A stretch of 15,441 bases of DNA from Paraneptunicella sp964228975 (GTDB taxonomy: Bacteria > Pseudomonadota > Gammaproteobacteria > Enterobacterales > Alteromonadaceae). The stretch lies in NCBI GenBank assembly GCA_964228975.1, contig CAXRCC010000035.1, positions 1 to 15,441 on the forward strand, given 5' to 3'. Made by a program: the position numbers and the translations under genes. Within the stretch, counting starts at the first letter, position 1. Each line of letters begins with the position of its first letter. This document shows, in pieces, positions 6,802 to 13,844 of this stretch. The notes beneath the pieces are model-generated. The model was not told where the DNA came from. It saw nothing but the letters and a program-made list of their open reading frames with translations, and did not search any database.

Positions 6802-7692
6802 ATGACTCAAAACATATTAGCTCGTCAGGTGCCTTATGAGGCCCTGTTGATCGAGGAAATTCAACACGCTGTGCGCACTGCATTGAATGAAGACCTTGGT
6901 GGCCTCAGCGCGAAGGAAGGCGATATTACGGCCAACCTCATCCCCGAGGATAACGTCATCACGGCTGATTTAATCACGCGAGAAGCCTGTACATTTGTTG
7001 GAAAAGCATGGATAGAAGAAGTCTTCGCTCAGGTAGACAACACGGTGGATATCCACTGGCAGGTGCAAGACGGCGACACATTAACACCCAATGATTTAAT
7101 CTGCACTTTCTCTGGAAAAGCACGCAGCATATTAACGGGTGAGCGAACCGCCATGAACTTCGTGCAAACGCTATCAGCAACCGCCACGCAAGTGGCTAAG
7201 TATGTTGCTTTGCTTGCAGGCAGTAAAACGCAACTGCTTGATACGCGCAAAACCATTCCAGGATTGAGATTCGGTCAGAAATACGCGGTATTGTGCGGTG
7301 GTGGGAGCAATCACCGAATTGGCCTATTTGACGCCTTCTTAATCAAAGAAAACCACATCATGGCATGCGGTTCTATTGCTAGCGCAGTGAGCGCGGCAAA
7401 AGCGATGCATCCAAACAAGCCCGTAGAGGTTGAGGTAGAAAACCTCGAAGAGCTAAAGTCGGCCTTAGAGGCAGGCGCAGACATCGCAATGCTGGATAAT
7501 TTCGACACAAAAACCTTGGAAGAAGCGGTTAAATTGAACCAAGGTAAGGCGAAATTAGAAGTATCAGGAAATATAACCAACGAACATTTGGCTTCGCTAG
7601 CCAAATTAGGCGTTGATTTCATCTCTTCAGGTGCAATTACCAAGCATATTCAAGCAGTTGATCTTTCCTTACGCGTCAAAAACACACCTTAA
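6802..7692 (+). CDS. nadC: Nicotinate-nucleotide pyrophosphorylase (quinolinate phosphoribosyltransferase)
   Basis: The 296-residue protein matches NadC (E. coli 297). It converts quinolinate and PRPP to nicotinate mononucleotide, CO2 and pyrophosphate in de novo NAD synthesis. Visible signatures are NEDLGG (29-34), GDITANL (40-46), ERTAMNFVQTLSATAT (114-129) and LDTRKTIPGLR (146-156). The highly conserved KYAVLCGGGSNHRIGLFDAF stretch (160-179) with IKENH follows, then EVEVENLEE, MLDNF and the C-terminal ISSGAIT. The start at 6802 fits the family N-terminus although no clear Shine-Dalgarno precedes it. The position next to ampD and the pilus genes is conserved in gammaproteobacteria. Confidence 0.97.
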   Translation: MTQNILARQVPYEALLIEEIQHAVRTALNEDLGGLSAKEGDITANLIPEDNVITADLITREACTFVGKAWIEEVFAQVDNTVDIHWQVQDGDTLTPNDLICTFSGKARSILTGERTAMNFVQTLSATATQVAKYVALLAGSKTQLLDTRKTIPGLRFGQKYAVLCGGGSNHRIGLFDAFLIKENHIMACGSIASAVSAAKAMHPNKPVEVEVENLEELKSALEAGADIAMLDNFDTKTLEEAVKLNQGKAKLEVSGNITNEHLASLAKLGVDFISSGAITKHIQAVDLSLRVKNTP

Positions 7693-7700
7693 CGCTTCCG

Positions 7701-7743
7701 CGTGCTTAAAGGCGCTTAGCGATTCTGTGCGTCTTTAAGCATG
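7701..7743 (+). terminator. Hairpin downstream of nadC
   Basis: The arms 7701-7715 (CGTGCTTAAAGGCGC) and 7729-7743 (GCGTCTTTAAGCATG) pair over 15 positions with two G-U wobbles and a 13-nt loop. It starts 9 nt after the nadC stop. The following bases (TAGTTTC) form only a poor U-tract, so termination may be incomplete, but the stem is long and well placed. Confidence 0.65.
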
Positions 7744-7879
7744 TAGTTTCATATCTAATAATCCATTATTCATACCCAAAGCGTGAAGCTGTTCACAATT
7801 GTTTTGAGTTTCCGTTCTGATCTGCATGAAATGTGCAAACTTTAGCTAAAAATCGCAACTTACGTATTTCTCTGCATAC

Positions 7880-7907
7880 TTGTTGGATGCCGATTGCCTT
7901 CTATACT
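7880..7907 (+). promoter_or_regulatory. Possible sigma70 promoter of pilA
   Basis: TTGTTG (7880-7885) and TATACT (7902-7907) are separated by 16 nt. The -10 is good (5/6) and the -35 is weak (3/6). Transcription from about 7914 would give a leader of about 130 nt. A sigma54-like GG/GC pair overlaps this site but has the wrong spacing. Confidence 0.4.
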
Positions 7908-7925
7908 GATCCTGAAACAGCCAGT

Positions 7926-8034
7926 AACAGCTGTTCGAGGTAAACCAATCGAAAACACCTCGTTCAAACATAAACAGATAGTAATACAAACAGATAGTAA
8001 GTAACGCAATCCGCACCAGAATGTGCATTTGGAG
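7926..8034 (+). promoter_or_regulatory. Structured pilA leader: palindrome, stem, tandem repeat and Shine-Dalgarno
   Basis: In the predicted 5' leader I see a perfect 10-bp palindrome AACAGCTGTT (7926-7935) and a 6-bp inverted pair CGAGGT (7936-7941) with ACCTCG (7957-7962). Two exact copies of AAACAGATAGTAA lie at 7972-7984 and 7988-8000, 16 bp apart. A strong GGAGA begins at 8031, with GGAG ending 9 nt before the pilA ATG. This could hold regulator or RNA-binding sites; the role is unknown. Confidence 0.5.
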
Positions 8035-8043
8035 AATTGAATC

Positions 8044-8457
8044 ATGAATCAACAAAACAACAAAGGTTTTACCCTTATCGAATTAATGATTGTTGTGGCC
8101 ATTATCGGCATTCTGGCTGCAATCGCTCTTCCTGCCTACCAAGGCTATACACAGCGCGCTGGCTTTTCTGAAGTCGTGAATGCAACAGCAAGCGCGAAAA
8201 CACAAATTGAAACCTGTGTACAGGTCACTGGCGACGTGACAGCCTGTGACGCAGGTGCAAATGGTATTCCGGCAACTGTCGCGGCAGCTGCGAACATTCC
8301 TGGGGTTACCACAGCTGATGGTGTAATTACAGCTACAGCGCCAACAGGTGAATTCGGTGATTCAACATACATCCTAACGCCGACCTTAAACGCGGCGGGT
8401 AACCAAGTGGTTTCATGGGCTGTGGGCGGAACGTGCCAAGCGGCGCAACTCTGTTAA
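8044..8457 (+). CDS. pilA: Type IV pilin (PilA-like)
   Basis: The 137-residue prepilin has a short basic leader MNQQNNKG cut before F9, giving the class IVa mature start FTLIELMIVVAIIGILAAIALPAYQ with E13 as the conserved E5. The hydrophobic alpha1 helix spans about 9-32. The globular part contains four cysteines, C58, C68, C131 and C137; the C-terminal pair frames a typical pilin D-loop and the first pair a smaller loop (disulfides inferred). A strong GGAGA precedes the ATG and a terminator follows the stop, so it is a separate, probably highly expressed transcript. It is likely processed by the PilD encoded just downstream. It could be a major or a minor pilin; the position upstream of pilC-pilD favours the major one. 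Confidence 0.93.
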   Translation: MNQQNNKGFTLIELMIVVAIIGILAAIALPAYQGYTQRAGFSEVVNATASAKTQIETCVQVTGDVTACDAGANGIPATVAAAANIPGVTTADGVITATAPTGEFGDSTYILTPTLNAAGNQVVSWAVGGTCQAAQLC

Positions 8458-8476
8458 GTTATAGCAAACTAAGATC

Positions 8477-8503
8477 AAGCCCAGCCCATTGCTGGGCTTT
8501 TAC
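8477..8503 (+). terminator. Rho-independent terminator after pilA
   Basis: A perfect 9-bp stem, AAGCCCAGC (8477-8485) and GCTGGGCTT (8491-8499), has a 5-nt loop and runs into TTTTACTTT. It lies 19 nt after the pilA stop and only 38 nt before the pilC start, so pilC must rely on read-through or a promoter inside this short gap. Confidence 0.9.
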
Positions 8504-8541
8504 TTTACACACCCATCTCAATCACAAATCGTGGATCTTCT

Positions 8542-9759
8542 ATGGCCAACACTGAACAGTCGTTAGACATCTTTACTTGGGTCGGAAAAAACCGTGAAGG
8601 TCACACCGTCAAAGGAGAGTTAACGGGTGAATCAGTTAATGATGTCAAAAACCTACTGAGAAGAAAGGGCATCTCCGCGACTAAAGTTCGTAAACAAGCC
8701 AAACCATTATTCGGCGCAGGCCAAAAAATTGAAGTAGCGGACATCTGCGTTATCTCTCGACAAATAGCGACTATGTTAAGTGCGGGAGTATCACTTATTC
8801 AAACTATCGACATGATAGGACAAGGGCACGCTAAACAGCCCATGCGCAAACTGCTTGGCGACATAGGCAACGAAGTCAAATCAGGCAACCCGTTATCACA
8901 GGCATTACGCAAGCACAGTGATCATTTCGACGACTTGTATTGCGACCTAGTACAAACAGGTGAGCAATCCGGCGCACTTGAAACCATTTACGATAGAATC
9001 GCCACCTACAAAGAAAAAGCCGAAGCGCTTAAGTCTAAAATTAAAAAAGCAATGTTCTACCCAATTGCTGTGCTAGTTGTCGCATTTGTCGTGACTGGTA
9101 TTTTACTTATCTTTGTTGTTCCCCAATTCGAAGACATATTTAAAAGCGTTGGAGCAGAGTTGCCAGCGTTTACCCAAATGGTGCTCAACGTTTCACGTTT
9201 CATTCAAGATTTCGGCGTCTTTATTGCTATCGGTATCGCCGCATTTATCTTCCTTTTTCAGCGCAGCTATAAAAACTCCCAAAAGCTTAGAGATTCTCTC
9301 GATGCCAAAGTGCTTAAAATTCCTGTTGTAGGCGAGATTCTAAAAAAAGCGGCTATTGCCCGATTCACACGTACGCTTTCCACAACTTTTGCCGCTGGTG
9401 TGCCGCTCATTGAAGCGTTAGATTCTGCTGCGGGCGCTTCCGGTAACGCAATATTCAGAGATGCCATTCTTTTCATTAAAAGCGAAGTTGCTGGCGGGCT
9501 ACCCATGAACGTGGCGATGCGAGCCACTAACGTATTTCCAGATATGGTAACGCAAATGGTCGCTATCGGCGAAGAATCAGGCTCTGTAGACGCCATGCTT
9601 GATAAAGTTGCCAGTATTTACGAAAGAGAGGTGGATGACATGGTTGATGGCCTCACCTCTTTGCTAGAGCCAATGATAATGGCGGTCCTTGGCGTGATCA
9701 TTGGCGGTCTTATCGTTGCCATGTATTTACCCATTTTCCAAATGGGAATGGTGGTATAA
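8542..9759 (+). CDS. pilC: Type IV pilus inner-membrane platform protein PilC
   Basis: The 405-residue protein is full length for PilC/GspF. It has an N-terminal FTWVGKNREGHTVKGE segment (11-26) and two T2SSF domains at about 72-195 and 275-397. Each has the family pattern: ISRQIATMLSAGVSL...GNPLSQAL...VQTGEQSGALE in the first, FTRTLSTTFAAGVPL...GGLPMNVAM...VAIGEESGSVD in the second. Membrane segments lie at about 172-195, 223-240 and 375-398. PilC is the inner-membrane base that couples the cytoplasmic motor ATPases to pilin assembly. No Shine-Dalgarno precedes the ATG at 8542. It follows the pilA terminator directly, with no pilB between, and is followed after 61 nt by pilD. Confidence 0.95.
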   Translation: MANTEQSLDIFTWVGKNREGHTVKGELTGESVNDVKNLLRRKGISATKVRKQAKPLFGAGQKIEVADICVISRQIATMLSAGVSLIQTIDMIGQGHAKQPMRKLLGDIGNEVKSGNPLSQALRKHSDHFDDLYCDLVQTGEQSGALETIYDRIATYKEKAEALKSKIKKAMFYPIAVLVVAFVVTGILLIFVVPQFEDIFKSVGAELPAFTQMVLNVSRFIQDFGVFIAIGIAAFIFLFQRSYKNSQKLRDSLDAKVLKIPVVGEILKKAAIARFTRTLSTTFAAGVPLIEALDSAAGASGNAIFRDAILFIKSEVAGGLPMNVAMRATNVFPDMVTQMVAIGEESGSVDAMLDKVASIYEREVDDMVDGLTSLLEPMIMAVLGVIIGGLIVAMYLPIFQMGMVV

Positions 9760-9820
9760 CGCCTTACTTTCTGGCAAAGTCAGCACCCTAGCTTGCACAA
9801 CGAGAAAAATACCCCGCTCT

Positions 9821-10762
9821 ATGTCTGACCTATTTGAAATATTTACGCTTTTTCCTACCTTCTTTTACGTCATGGTTTTTATTATGAGCTTGATGATTGG
9901 TAGCTTTTTGAATGTCGTCATTCATCGATTACCAATCATGATGGAACGTAGCTGGAAATTGGAATTTGAGAGCTACTTTAGCGCTTCAGAAGACGCGATA
10001 AGCACCTCATCTCAGCCTGAAAGAGATCAGACAAAAAATCATTTGCAGCAAAGTGCTAGCACTGAAGCCGAAGCGCCTTACAACCTCGTTGTTCCCGGTT
10101 CAACTTGCCCTAAATGCGGGCATAAAATAAAGCCTTGGGAAAACATCCCCGTTTTAAGCTGGCTATTTCAAAAAGGGAAATGCACCCACTGCAACACAGG
10201 CATTTCCATCCGTTATCCATTAGTGGAGCTTTCAACTGGCCTTTTGTCTTTGATTGTTGCCCTGCACTTTGGCCCATCCTACGCCTGTTTAGCCGCACTC
10301 GTGTTCACTTGGTCACTTATCGCGCTCACCTTTATCGATGCCGATACCATGCTTTTACCCGATCAAATTACGCTTCCTTTGTTATGGCTTGGCTTATTGT
10401 TTAGCCTTGGTAACGTATTTGTTGACCCCGCGACGGCGATTATTGGTGCCGCAGCAGGATACCTGAGTCTTTGGTCCCTATTCTGGGCATTTAAGTTACT
10501 GACGGGAAAAGAAGGCATGGGCTACGGCGATTTCAAGCTGCTTGCCGCGCTTGGCGCTTGGGTAGGCTGGCAACATCTTCCCATCGTTGTCATTCTGTCT
10601 TCTTTCGTGGGCGCTATTTTAGGTATTATTATTTTGTCGGTTCGAGGCAAAGATAAAAATATTCCTATTCCTTTTGGCCCCTACTTGGCTATCGCGGGCT
10701 GGTTAACCTTGCTATATGGCGATTGGATCGCCGATCAATATTGGAGATACGTATTAGGATGA
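9821..10762 (+). CDS. pilD: Type 4 prepilin peptidase / N-methyltransferase PilD
   Basis: The start chosen is ATG 9821 (313 residues). The frame is open further upstream, but that part lies inside pilC and looks nothing like the family. PilD cleaves prepilin leaders at the cytoplasmic face of the inner membrane and methylates the new N-terminal Phe. Visible features are the first membrane helix ending GSFLNVVIHRLP (27-38) and the zinc-binding CPKC (96-99) and CTHC (121-124) pairs flanking PWENIPVLSWL. The aspartyl protease motifs are IDADTMLLPD (172-181) and GYGD (234-237), with six or so further hydrophobic segments. The loop between helix 1 and the first Cys pair (about 49-90) is longer and more polar than in Pseudomonas PilD. 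The stop overlaps the coaE start (ATGA). Confidence 0.95.
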   Translation: MSDLFEIFTLFPTFFYVMVFIMSLMIGSFLNVVIHRLPIMMERSWKLEFESYFSASEDAISTSSQPERDQTKNHLQQSASTEAEAPYNLVVPGSTCPKCGHKIKPWENIPVLSWLFQKGKCTHCNTGISIRYPLVELSTGLLSLIVALHFGPSYACLAALVFTWSLIALTFIDADTMLLPDQITLPLLWLGLLFSLGNVFVDPATAIIGAAAGYLSLWSLFWAFKLLTGKEGMGYGDFKLLAALGAWVGWQHLPIVVILSSFVGAILGIIILSVRGKDKNIPIPFGPYLAIAGWLTLLYGDWIADQYWRYVLG

Positions 10763-11391
10763 GCGACTATATTATTGGATTAACGGGGGGGATAGGCAGT
10801 GGCAAGAGCACTGTAGCCAAGCTCTTTTCTCATTACGATATCGAGATAGTTGACGCCGATCAGGTTTCAAGGGAAGTAGTGGCTCCCGGTTCGTTTGCCT
10901 TGGGGGAAATTACCTCGCGTTTTGGTTCCAAAATCCTATTAAGCGATGGCACGTTAAATAGAAAAGCGCTAAGAGAAATTGTCTTTTCAAATGAAGATGA
11001 GAAAAACTGGCTTAACAACTTACTTCACCCCGCCATTCGACAAGGCATGATTGATAAAGCAAAAGCCGCTACATCAACATATTGCCTCATTGAAATTCCA
11101 TTATTGGTAGAGAACAAATTACAACATCTCGTAGATCGAGTGCTGGTAGTAGACTGTCAGGAACAACAACAAGTAAATCGCTCTCAAGAAAGAGACAACG
11201 CAGAGGCGGCTCAAATTAAAAATATTATGGCATCTCAATGCTCACGAGAAGCGCGCTTAGCCCACGCCGACGACATTATCGACAACAGTGGTAATTTAGA
11301 TGACCTAAAAGCCAAAGTTAAAGACTTACACCAAGAATATTTATTGCAAAGTCATGACAAGGCGTCAAAATTAATAGGAAATTCTGGCTAA
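10759..11391 (+). CDS. coaE: Dephospho-CoA kinase
   Basis: Start ATG 10759 overlaps the pilD stop by four bases (ATGA), a translational-coupling arrangement, and gives 210 residues, the normal length. CoaE phosphorylates the ribose 3'-OH of dephospho-CoA, the last step of CoA synthesis, in the cytoplasm. The P-loop GGIGSGKST lies at 10-18, followed by the conserved DADQVSREVV (32-41), then LNRKALREIVF, LHPAIR and the LIEIPLLVEN segment. The late CSREARLAHADDIIDNSG fits the C-terminal part of the family. Twelve further codons are open upstream but lie within pilD and have no family support. Confidence 0.96.
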   Translation: MSDYIIGLTGGIGSGKSTVAKLFSHYDIEIVDADQVSREVVAPGSFALGEITSRFGSKILLSDGTLNRKALREIVFSNEDEKNWLNNLLHPAIRQGMIDKAKAATSTYCLIEIPLLVENKLQHLVDRVLVVDCQEQQQVNRSQERDNAEAAQIKNIMASQCSREARLAHADDIIDNSGNLDDLKAKVKDLHQEYLLQSHDKASKLIGNSG

Positions 11392-11468
11392 AGTAATGTA
11401 ACTTTACCCTGTGAGTGAAGAATAATAAAACTGACGCCAAAGTCGTTGAAGTTGATACAGAGAAAGTA

Positions 11469-12221
11469 ATGGGCAATACGGTATACGAATTTCCGTTAAA
11501 TGAAAAAGTGCGCACCTACCTCCGTTTGGAGCAACTTTTCAAACAATTAGATTATGCGCAAAACTGTTCCGAAGACTGGCAGTTTATTAACTTTTTTGAT
11601 TGCTTTTTCACTCTTTTGGATCTGCTTGAACGCTTAGATATTCGTACAGACATCCTAAAAGATATCGAAGCGCACAAAAAGAATCTTGCTCATTGGTCTA
11701 AACACCCCAAAATTGACCAAGATGCGCTTAGCCAAGCCATGAATAAAATTGTCGAATTGCAAAACCAACTTAAAAATAGCAATAAGATTGGTTCAAAATT
11801 GAAAGACGATCGGTTTCTTAGCTCTATCAGGCAACGCTTCTCCATTCCCGGAGCAACTTGCAGCTTCGATCTGCCCAATTTGCATTTCTGGTTAAAACAA
11901 CCAGAGGAAAAAGTACAAGGCGACATCAAACGCTGGATAAGTGAATTTAGTTTAATCCATCAGGCAATTGATATTACCCTTTCTTTTTTACGAGAGAGGG
12001 GACGATTCGAAAACATTGTTGCAGCGAAGGGCTTTTATCAAGGCGTTGCCGACGATAAAAATGATCTTATCCGCATTCACTGTGCGTGCGATGGCAACTA
12101 CTATCCAACGCTGAGTGGCAACAAATATCGTTACGCCATCCGCTTCATGTTTTTTGAACCTGATGAATCCGGTAAAGTCGCTGTTGATCACGATGCTGAA
12201 TTCCGACTCGCGTGCTGCTAA
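11469..12221 (+). CDS. zapD: Cell division protein ZapD (FtsZ-bundling factor, YacF)
   Basis: From ATG 11469 the protein is 250 residues, close to E. coli ZapD (247), and starts like it (YEFPLNEKVRTYLRLE). A GTG at 11415 in frame would add 18 residues that the family lacks; AGAGAAAG just before the ATG is a better ribosome site, so I prefer 11469. Conserved stretches include RQRFSIPGATCSFDLPNLHFWL near the middle, KGFYQG, and GNKYRYAIRFMFFEP near the C-terminus, ending ...FRLACC as in E. coli. ZapD binds the FtsZ C-terminal tail and cross-links FtsZ filaments at midcell. It follows coaE after 77 nt and precedes yacG, the conserved coaE-zapD-yacG order. Confidence 0.95.
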   Translation: MGNTVYEFPLNEKVRTYLRLEQLFKQLDYAQNCSEDWQFINFFDCFFTLLDLLERLDIRTDILKDIEAHKKNLAHWSKHPKIDQDALSQAMNKIVELQNQLKNSNKIGSKLKDDRFLSSIRQRFSIPGATCSFDLPNLHFWLKQPEEKVQGDIKRWISEFSLIHQAIDITLSFLRERGRFENIVAAKGFYQGVADDKNDLIRIHCACDGNYYPTLSGNKYRYAIRFMFFEPDESGKVAVDHDAEFRLACC

Positions 12222-12238
12222 CTCAGCAACTAAAAGCC

Positions 12239-12267
12239 TTTAGGCATTAAGCCAACAACAGTATAAT
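12239..12267 (+). promoter_or_regulatory. Possible promoter in front of yacG
   Basis: A perfect -10 hexamer TATAAT (12262-12267) lies 48 nt before the yacG ATG, within the zapD-yacG gap. The only -35 candidate at 17 nt is TTTAGG (12239-12244), which matches poorly. It could give yacG its own transcript; the evidence rests on the -10 alone. Confidence 0.3.
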
Positions 12268-12314
12268 CCCCGCATTAGCTTATCAGTAAGATAAACAATC
12301 TAAGTAGAGATATT

Positions 12315-12536
12315 ATGAAAGTAGATTGTCCTCAGTGCCAAAAAACAATTGAGTGGGACACGCAAAACCCACACCGCCCTTTTTGCAGCAAACGCTGTCA
12401 ACTTATTGATTTAGGAGAGTGGGCTTCTGAATCGCATGCCATTCCGGTTAAAGATGAGCAATCAGAAGCCATGCTAGATCCGGAGAATGTGGAAGAAATG
12501 CTCGCGCAAATGCCAGACAACTTTTTCAAAGAGTAG
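12315..12536 (+). CDS. yacG: DNA gyrase inhibitor YacG (zinc-binding)
   Basis: This small acidic cytoplasmic protein has 73 residues (E. coli 65). The zinc-binding site is C5-P-Q-C8 with C24-S-K-R-C28, in the family contexts VDCPQCQKTIEW and RPFCSKRCQLIDLGEWASE. In the family, YacG binds GyrB and blocks gyrase DNA binding. The acidic C-terminal half (DEQSEAMLDPENVEEML) is typical. AGAG at 12306-12309 is a modest ribosome site. It closes the coaE-zapD-yacG group and runs convergently into the unknown membrane protein gene, with 13 nt between the stops. Confidence 0.95.
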   Translation: MKVDCPQCQKTIEWDTQNPHRPFCSKRCQLIDLGEWASESHAIPVKDEQSEAMLDPENVEEMLAQMPDNFFKE

Positions 12537-12549
12537 ATATAAACGATAC

Positions 12550-12954
12550 TCATTGCTTGTTTAAATTAATGCGTGCTCGCGTCTTACCGCGCATTAACTT
12601 TATGGCTTTGGCAAATAGCACTGCTGAAAACGCCATAAACCCTAACGCACCACCCAATAAATCGATTTGACGGTACAGCACCGAAAATAAGAGTCCAAGC
12701 GTGATACCAGCTAACAACAGCTCCTTTCGCCCCAAGCGATGATGTGAGGACATACCAACAAAAACGCCCGCATAAAACAGCGTTAGCACATGCTCAAAGA
12801 GCAAAGAATGTGGATCAAGTAACACATAACATAAGCCACTAAACAGCAGGGTAACAACCGAGGCAAGACGCACTATAGACGTTGTAAAGTGTCGGGCTAA
12901 TTCGAAAGTTAAAAACGCGCCAATAAGCGGAATAGCAAAAGTCAGCACTACCAC
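12550..12954 (-). CDS. Small multi-pass membrane protein of unknown function (partner B)
   Basis: I do not recognise this 134-residue protein. Hydrophobic segments lie at about 2-18, 27-46, 52-68, 78-95 and 98-116, followed by a basic tail (KAIKLMRGKTRARINLNKQ) that should be cytoplasmic. Start GTG 12954 has GGAGAG at 12968-12963, about 8-10 nt upstream. It overlaps the stop of the preceding gene by 7 nt; a second GTG at 12948 would share the TAGTG stop/start, so coupling is likely either way. Its residues about 60-114 resemble the C-terminal part of the upstream neighbour: FVGMSS versus FAGMCS, then LLGGALGFMAFSA versus GLGGRLGSIAFIA with nearly equal spacing. The two may be paralogues forming a heteromer (inference). 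Confidence 0.75.
   Translation of the reverse strand: MVVLTFAIPLIGAFLTFELARHFTTSIVRLASVVTLLFSGLCYVLLDPHSLLFEHVLTLFYAGVFVGMSSHHRLGRKELLLAGITLGLLFSVLYRQIDLLGGALGFMAFSAVLFAKAIKLMRGKTRARINLNKQ
12566..12597. repeat. Inverted repeat at the convergent yacG / membrane-protein junction
   Basis: TTAATGCG (12566-12573) and CGCATTAA (12590-12597) form a perfect 8-bp stem with a 16-nt loop. It lies 30 nt past the yacG stop, within the 3' end of the convergent membrane gene. It could serve yacG as a terminator (CTTTATGG follows) but has no proper T-run. This is a weak call. Confidence 0.3.
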
Positions 12955-13397
12955 AGCGTTATCTCTCCAAAAGAAACAACACTAGCAATGAAGGCGATAG
13001 AGCCGAGCCGACCGCCAAGCCCCGTCAACCAAGATCCAACAATGACGGTAACGCCACCGGCCATTACTCCTAAAGCCAATACTTCATTCATTCCCAATAT
13101 AATGCTGCCGGAGCACATACCTGCAAAACTGCCAATGAAAACATCACCATGCAAAATAGGTGCTGGAATAGCGCCAATTCGAGGTAAAAAGCTACCGAAT
13201 AAACCGATAAGAGCAGAGGCTACAACCGTATGAATGTTTGCCCCATCAGCTAAAATAAAAGTCGCCAACGCCGCAAAGGTAATCACCATTATTCTCACCA
13301 GCATGCTCGCAACACCCATTGCTTGTTGCTCTCCCCGGTCATTTACCGCTGACATTTGACTATGGGAGCTTGGCAGCGGTTGCTCTTTAGTGGTCAT
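12948..13397 (-). CDS. Small multi-pass membrane protein of unknown function (partner A)
   Basis: I do not recognise this 149-residue protein. A polar N-terminal tail of about 30 residues precedes hydrophobic segments at about 33-50, 55-71, 84-102, 105-123 and 130-146. Gly-rich motifs stand out: GDVFIGSFAGMCSGS (84-98) and GLGGRLGSIAFIASVV (126-141). ATG 13397 lies 5 nt after the mutT stop with no Shine-Dalgarno, so it would depend on coupling to mutT. Internal Met codons at residues 15, 27 and 32 are alternatives, and a GGGGAG lies 11 nt upstream of Met27. The gene overlaps the next one by 7 nt, and the two share C-terminal motifs. Co-transcription with mutT says little about function. A transporter-like or scaffold role is only a guess. 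Confidence 0.75.
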   Translation of the reverse strand: MTTKEQPLPSSHSQMSAVNDRGEQQAMGVASMLVRIMVITFAALATFILADGANIHTVVASALIGLFGSFLPRIGAIPAPILHGDVFIGSFAGMCSGSIILGMNEVLALGVMAGGVTVIVGSWLTGLGGRLGSIAFIASVVSFGEITLW

Positions 13398-13402
13398 AGG
13401 AG

Positions 13403-13792
13403 CTAACTCACTGCAACGAGTTTTTCAATAATCGCGACATTAGCATCAGGGAAGTCTAAATTCGCCAATTCATGGATAGGCACCCACATTCCTTCTTGCC
13501 CTTCTAAGCCCTGAGGCTCACCAGAAAAAGAAAAAACGCGGTGAACATCGAGTTTTACCACTTTATCGGAATAATCATGCTCGATAACCACCAAGGGCTC
13601 TGTGACCTCTATATCAATACCGATTTCTTCTTTAAGTTCTCTTTTTAAGGCAGCAGTAACGGTTTCATTTGATTCAACCTTCCCGCCAGGAAACTCCCAT
13701 TTGCCACCTTGGTGTTGATGGGCTAATCGCCGCGTTATAAACGTCTCGTCACCTTTTAAGACAACGCCGACAGCAACATGTACTTGTTTCAT
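13403..13792 (-). CDS. mutT: 8-oxo-dGTP diphosphatase MutT (Nudix)
   Basis: The 129-residue protein has the length of E. coli MutT. It hydrolyses 8-oxo-dGTP to the monophosphate, cleaning the nucleotide pool of oxidised guanine. The Nudix box G-x5-E-x7-REUxEEx-G-U spans residues 37-59 (GGKVESNETVTAALKRELKE, then EIGI), preceded by the MutT-typical RRLAHQHQGGKWEFPGGK. WVPIHELANLDFPDAN near the end also fits MutT. The neighbourhood next to secA is the conserved one. AGAGAAAGAT just before the ATG is the likely ribosome site. A strong terminator separates it from secA, so it needs read-through or a promoter that I cannot place. It is followed by the two membrane genes at 5-nt spacing and a 7-nt overlap. 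Confidence 0.95.
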   Translation of the reverse strand: MKQVHVAVGVVLKGDETFITRRLAHQHQGGKWEFPGGKVESNETVTAALKRELKEEIGIDIEVTEPLVVIEHDYSDKVVKLDVHRVFSFSGEPQGLEGQEGMWVPIHELANLDFPDANVAIIEKLVAVS

Positions 13793-13810
13793 ATCTTTCT
13801 CTTACGTAAG

Positions 13811-13844
13811 AAAAAAGGCCGACAATCTACGATTATCAGCCTTT
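13811..13844 (-). terminator. Rho-independent terminator after secA
   Basis: On the minus strand, bases 13844-13831 pair with 13827-13814 in a 14-bp stem with two G-U pairs and a 3-nt loop (13828-13830). The stem runs into a T6 tract (complement of 13811-13816). It lies about 75 nt beyond the secA stop. On the plus strand a CCTTTGTATTTTT tail also follows the stem. Confidence 0.88.

Larger units (their letters stand above)
7693..8043. other. Intergenic region between nadC and pilA
   Basis: This 351-base gap holds a long hairpin after nadC, a plausible pilA promoter and a structured pilA leader with a palindrome and tandem repeats, listed separately. No ORF with family support lies here on either strand. 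The stretch 7744-7879 shows no feature that I can name. Confidence 0.7.

Noticed and set aside
7311..7643. Minus-strand 110-residue ORF
   Set aside because: It is antisense to conserved nadC sequence and shows no recognisable protein features.
7885..7897. Sigma54-like -24/-12 element (GG...GC) upstream of pilA
   Set aside because: The GG and GC doublets are 9 nt apart instead of the required 10, and the flanking consensus is weak. A sigma70-type -10 overlaps it.
7846..8055. Minus-strand 69-residue ORF across the pilA leader
   Set aside because: It overlaps the pilA start and promoter region, has no ribosome site of note, and its hydrophobic composition is explained by AT-rich DNA.
11415..11468. 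N-terminal extension of ZapD from a GTG start
   Set aside because: The family starts near the ATG at 11469, which has a better ribosome site. The added 18 polar residues have no counterpart in E. coli ZapD.
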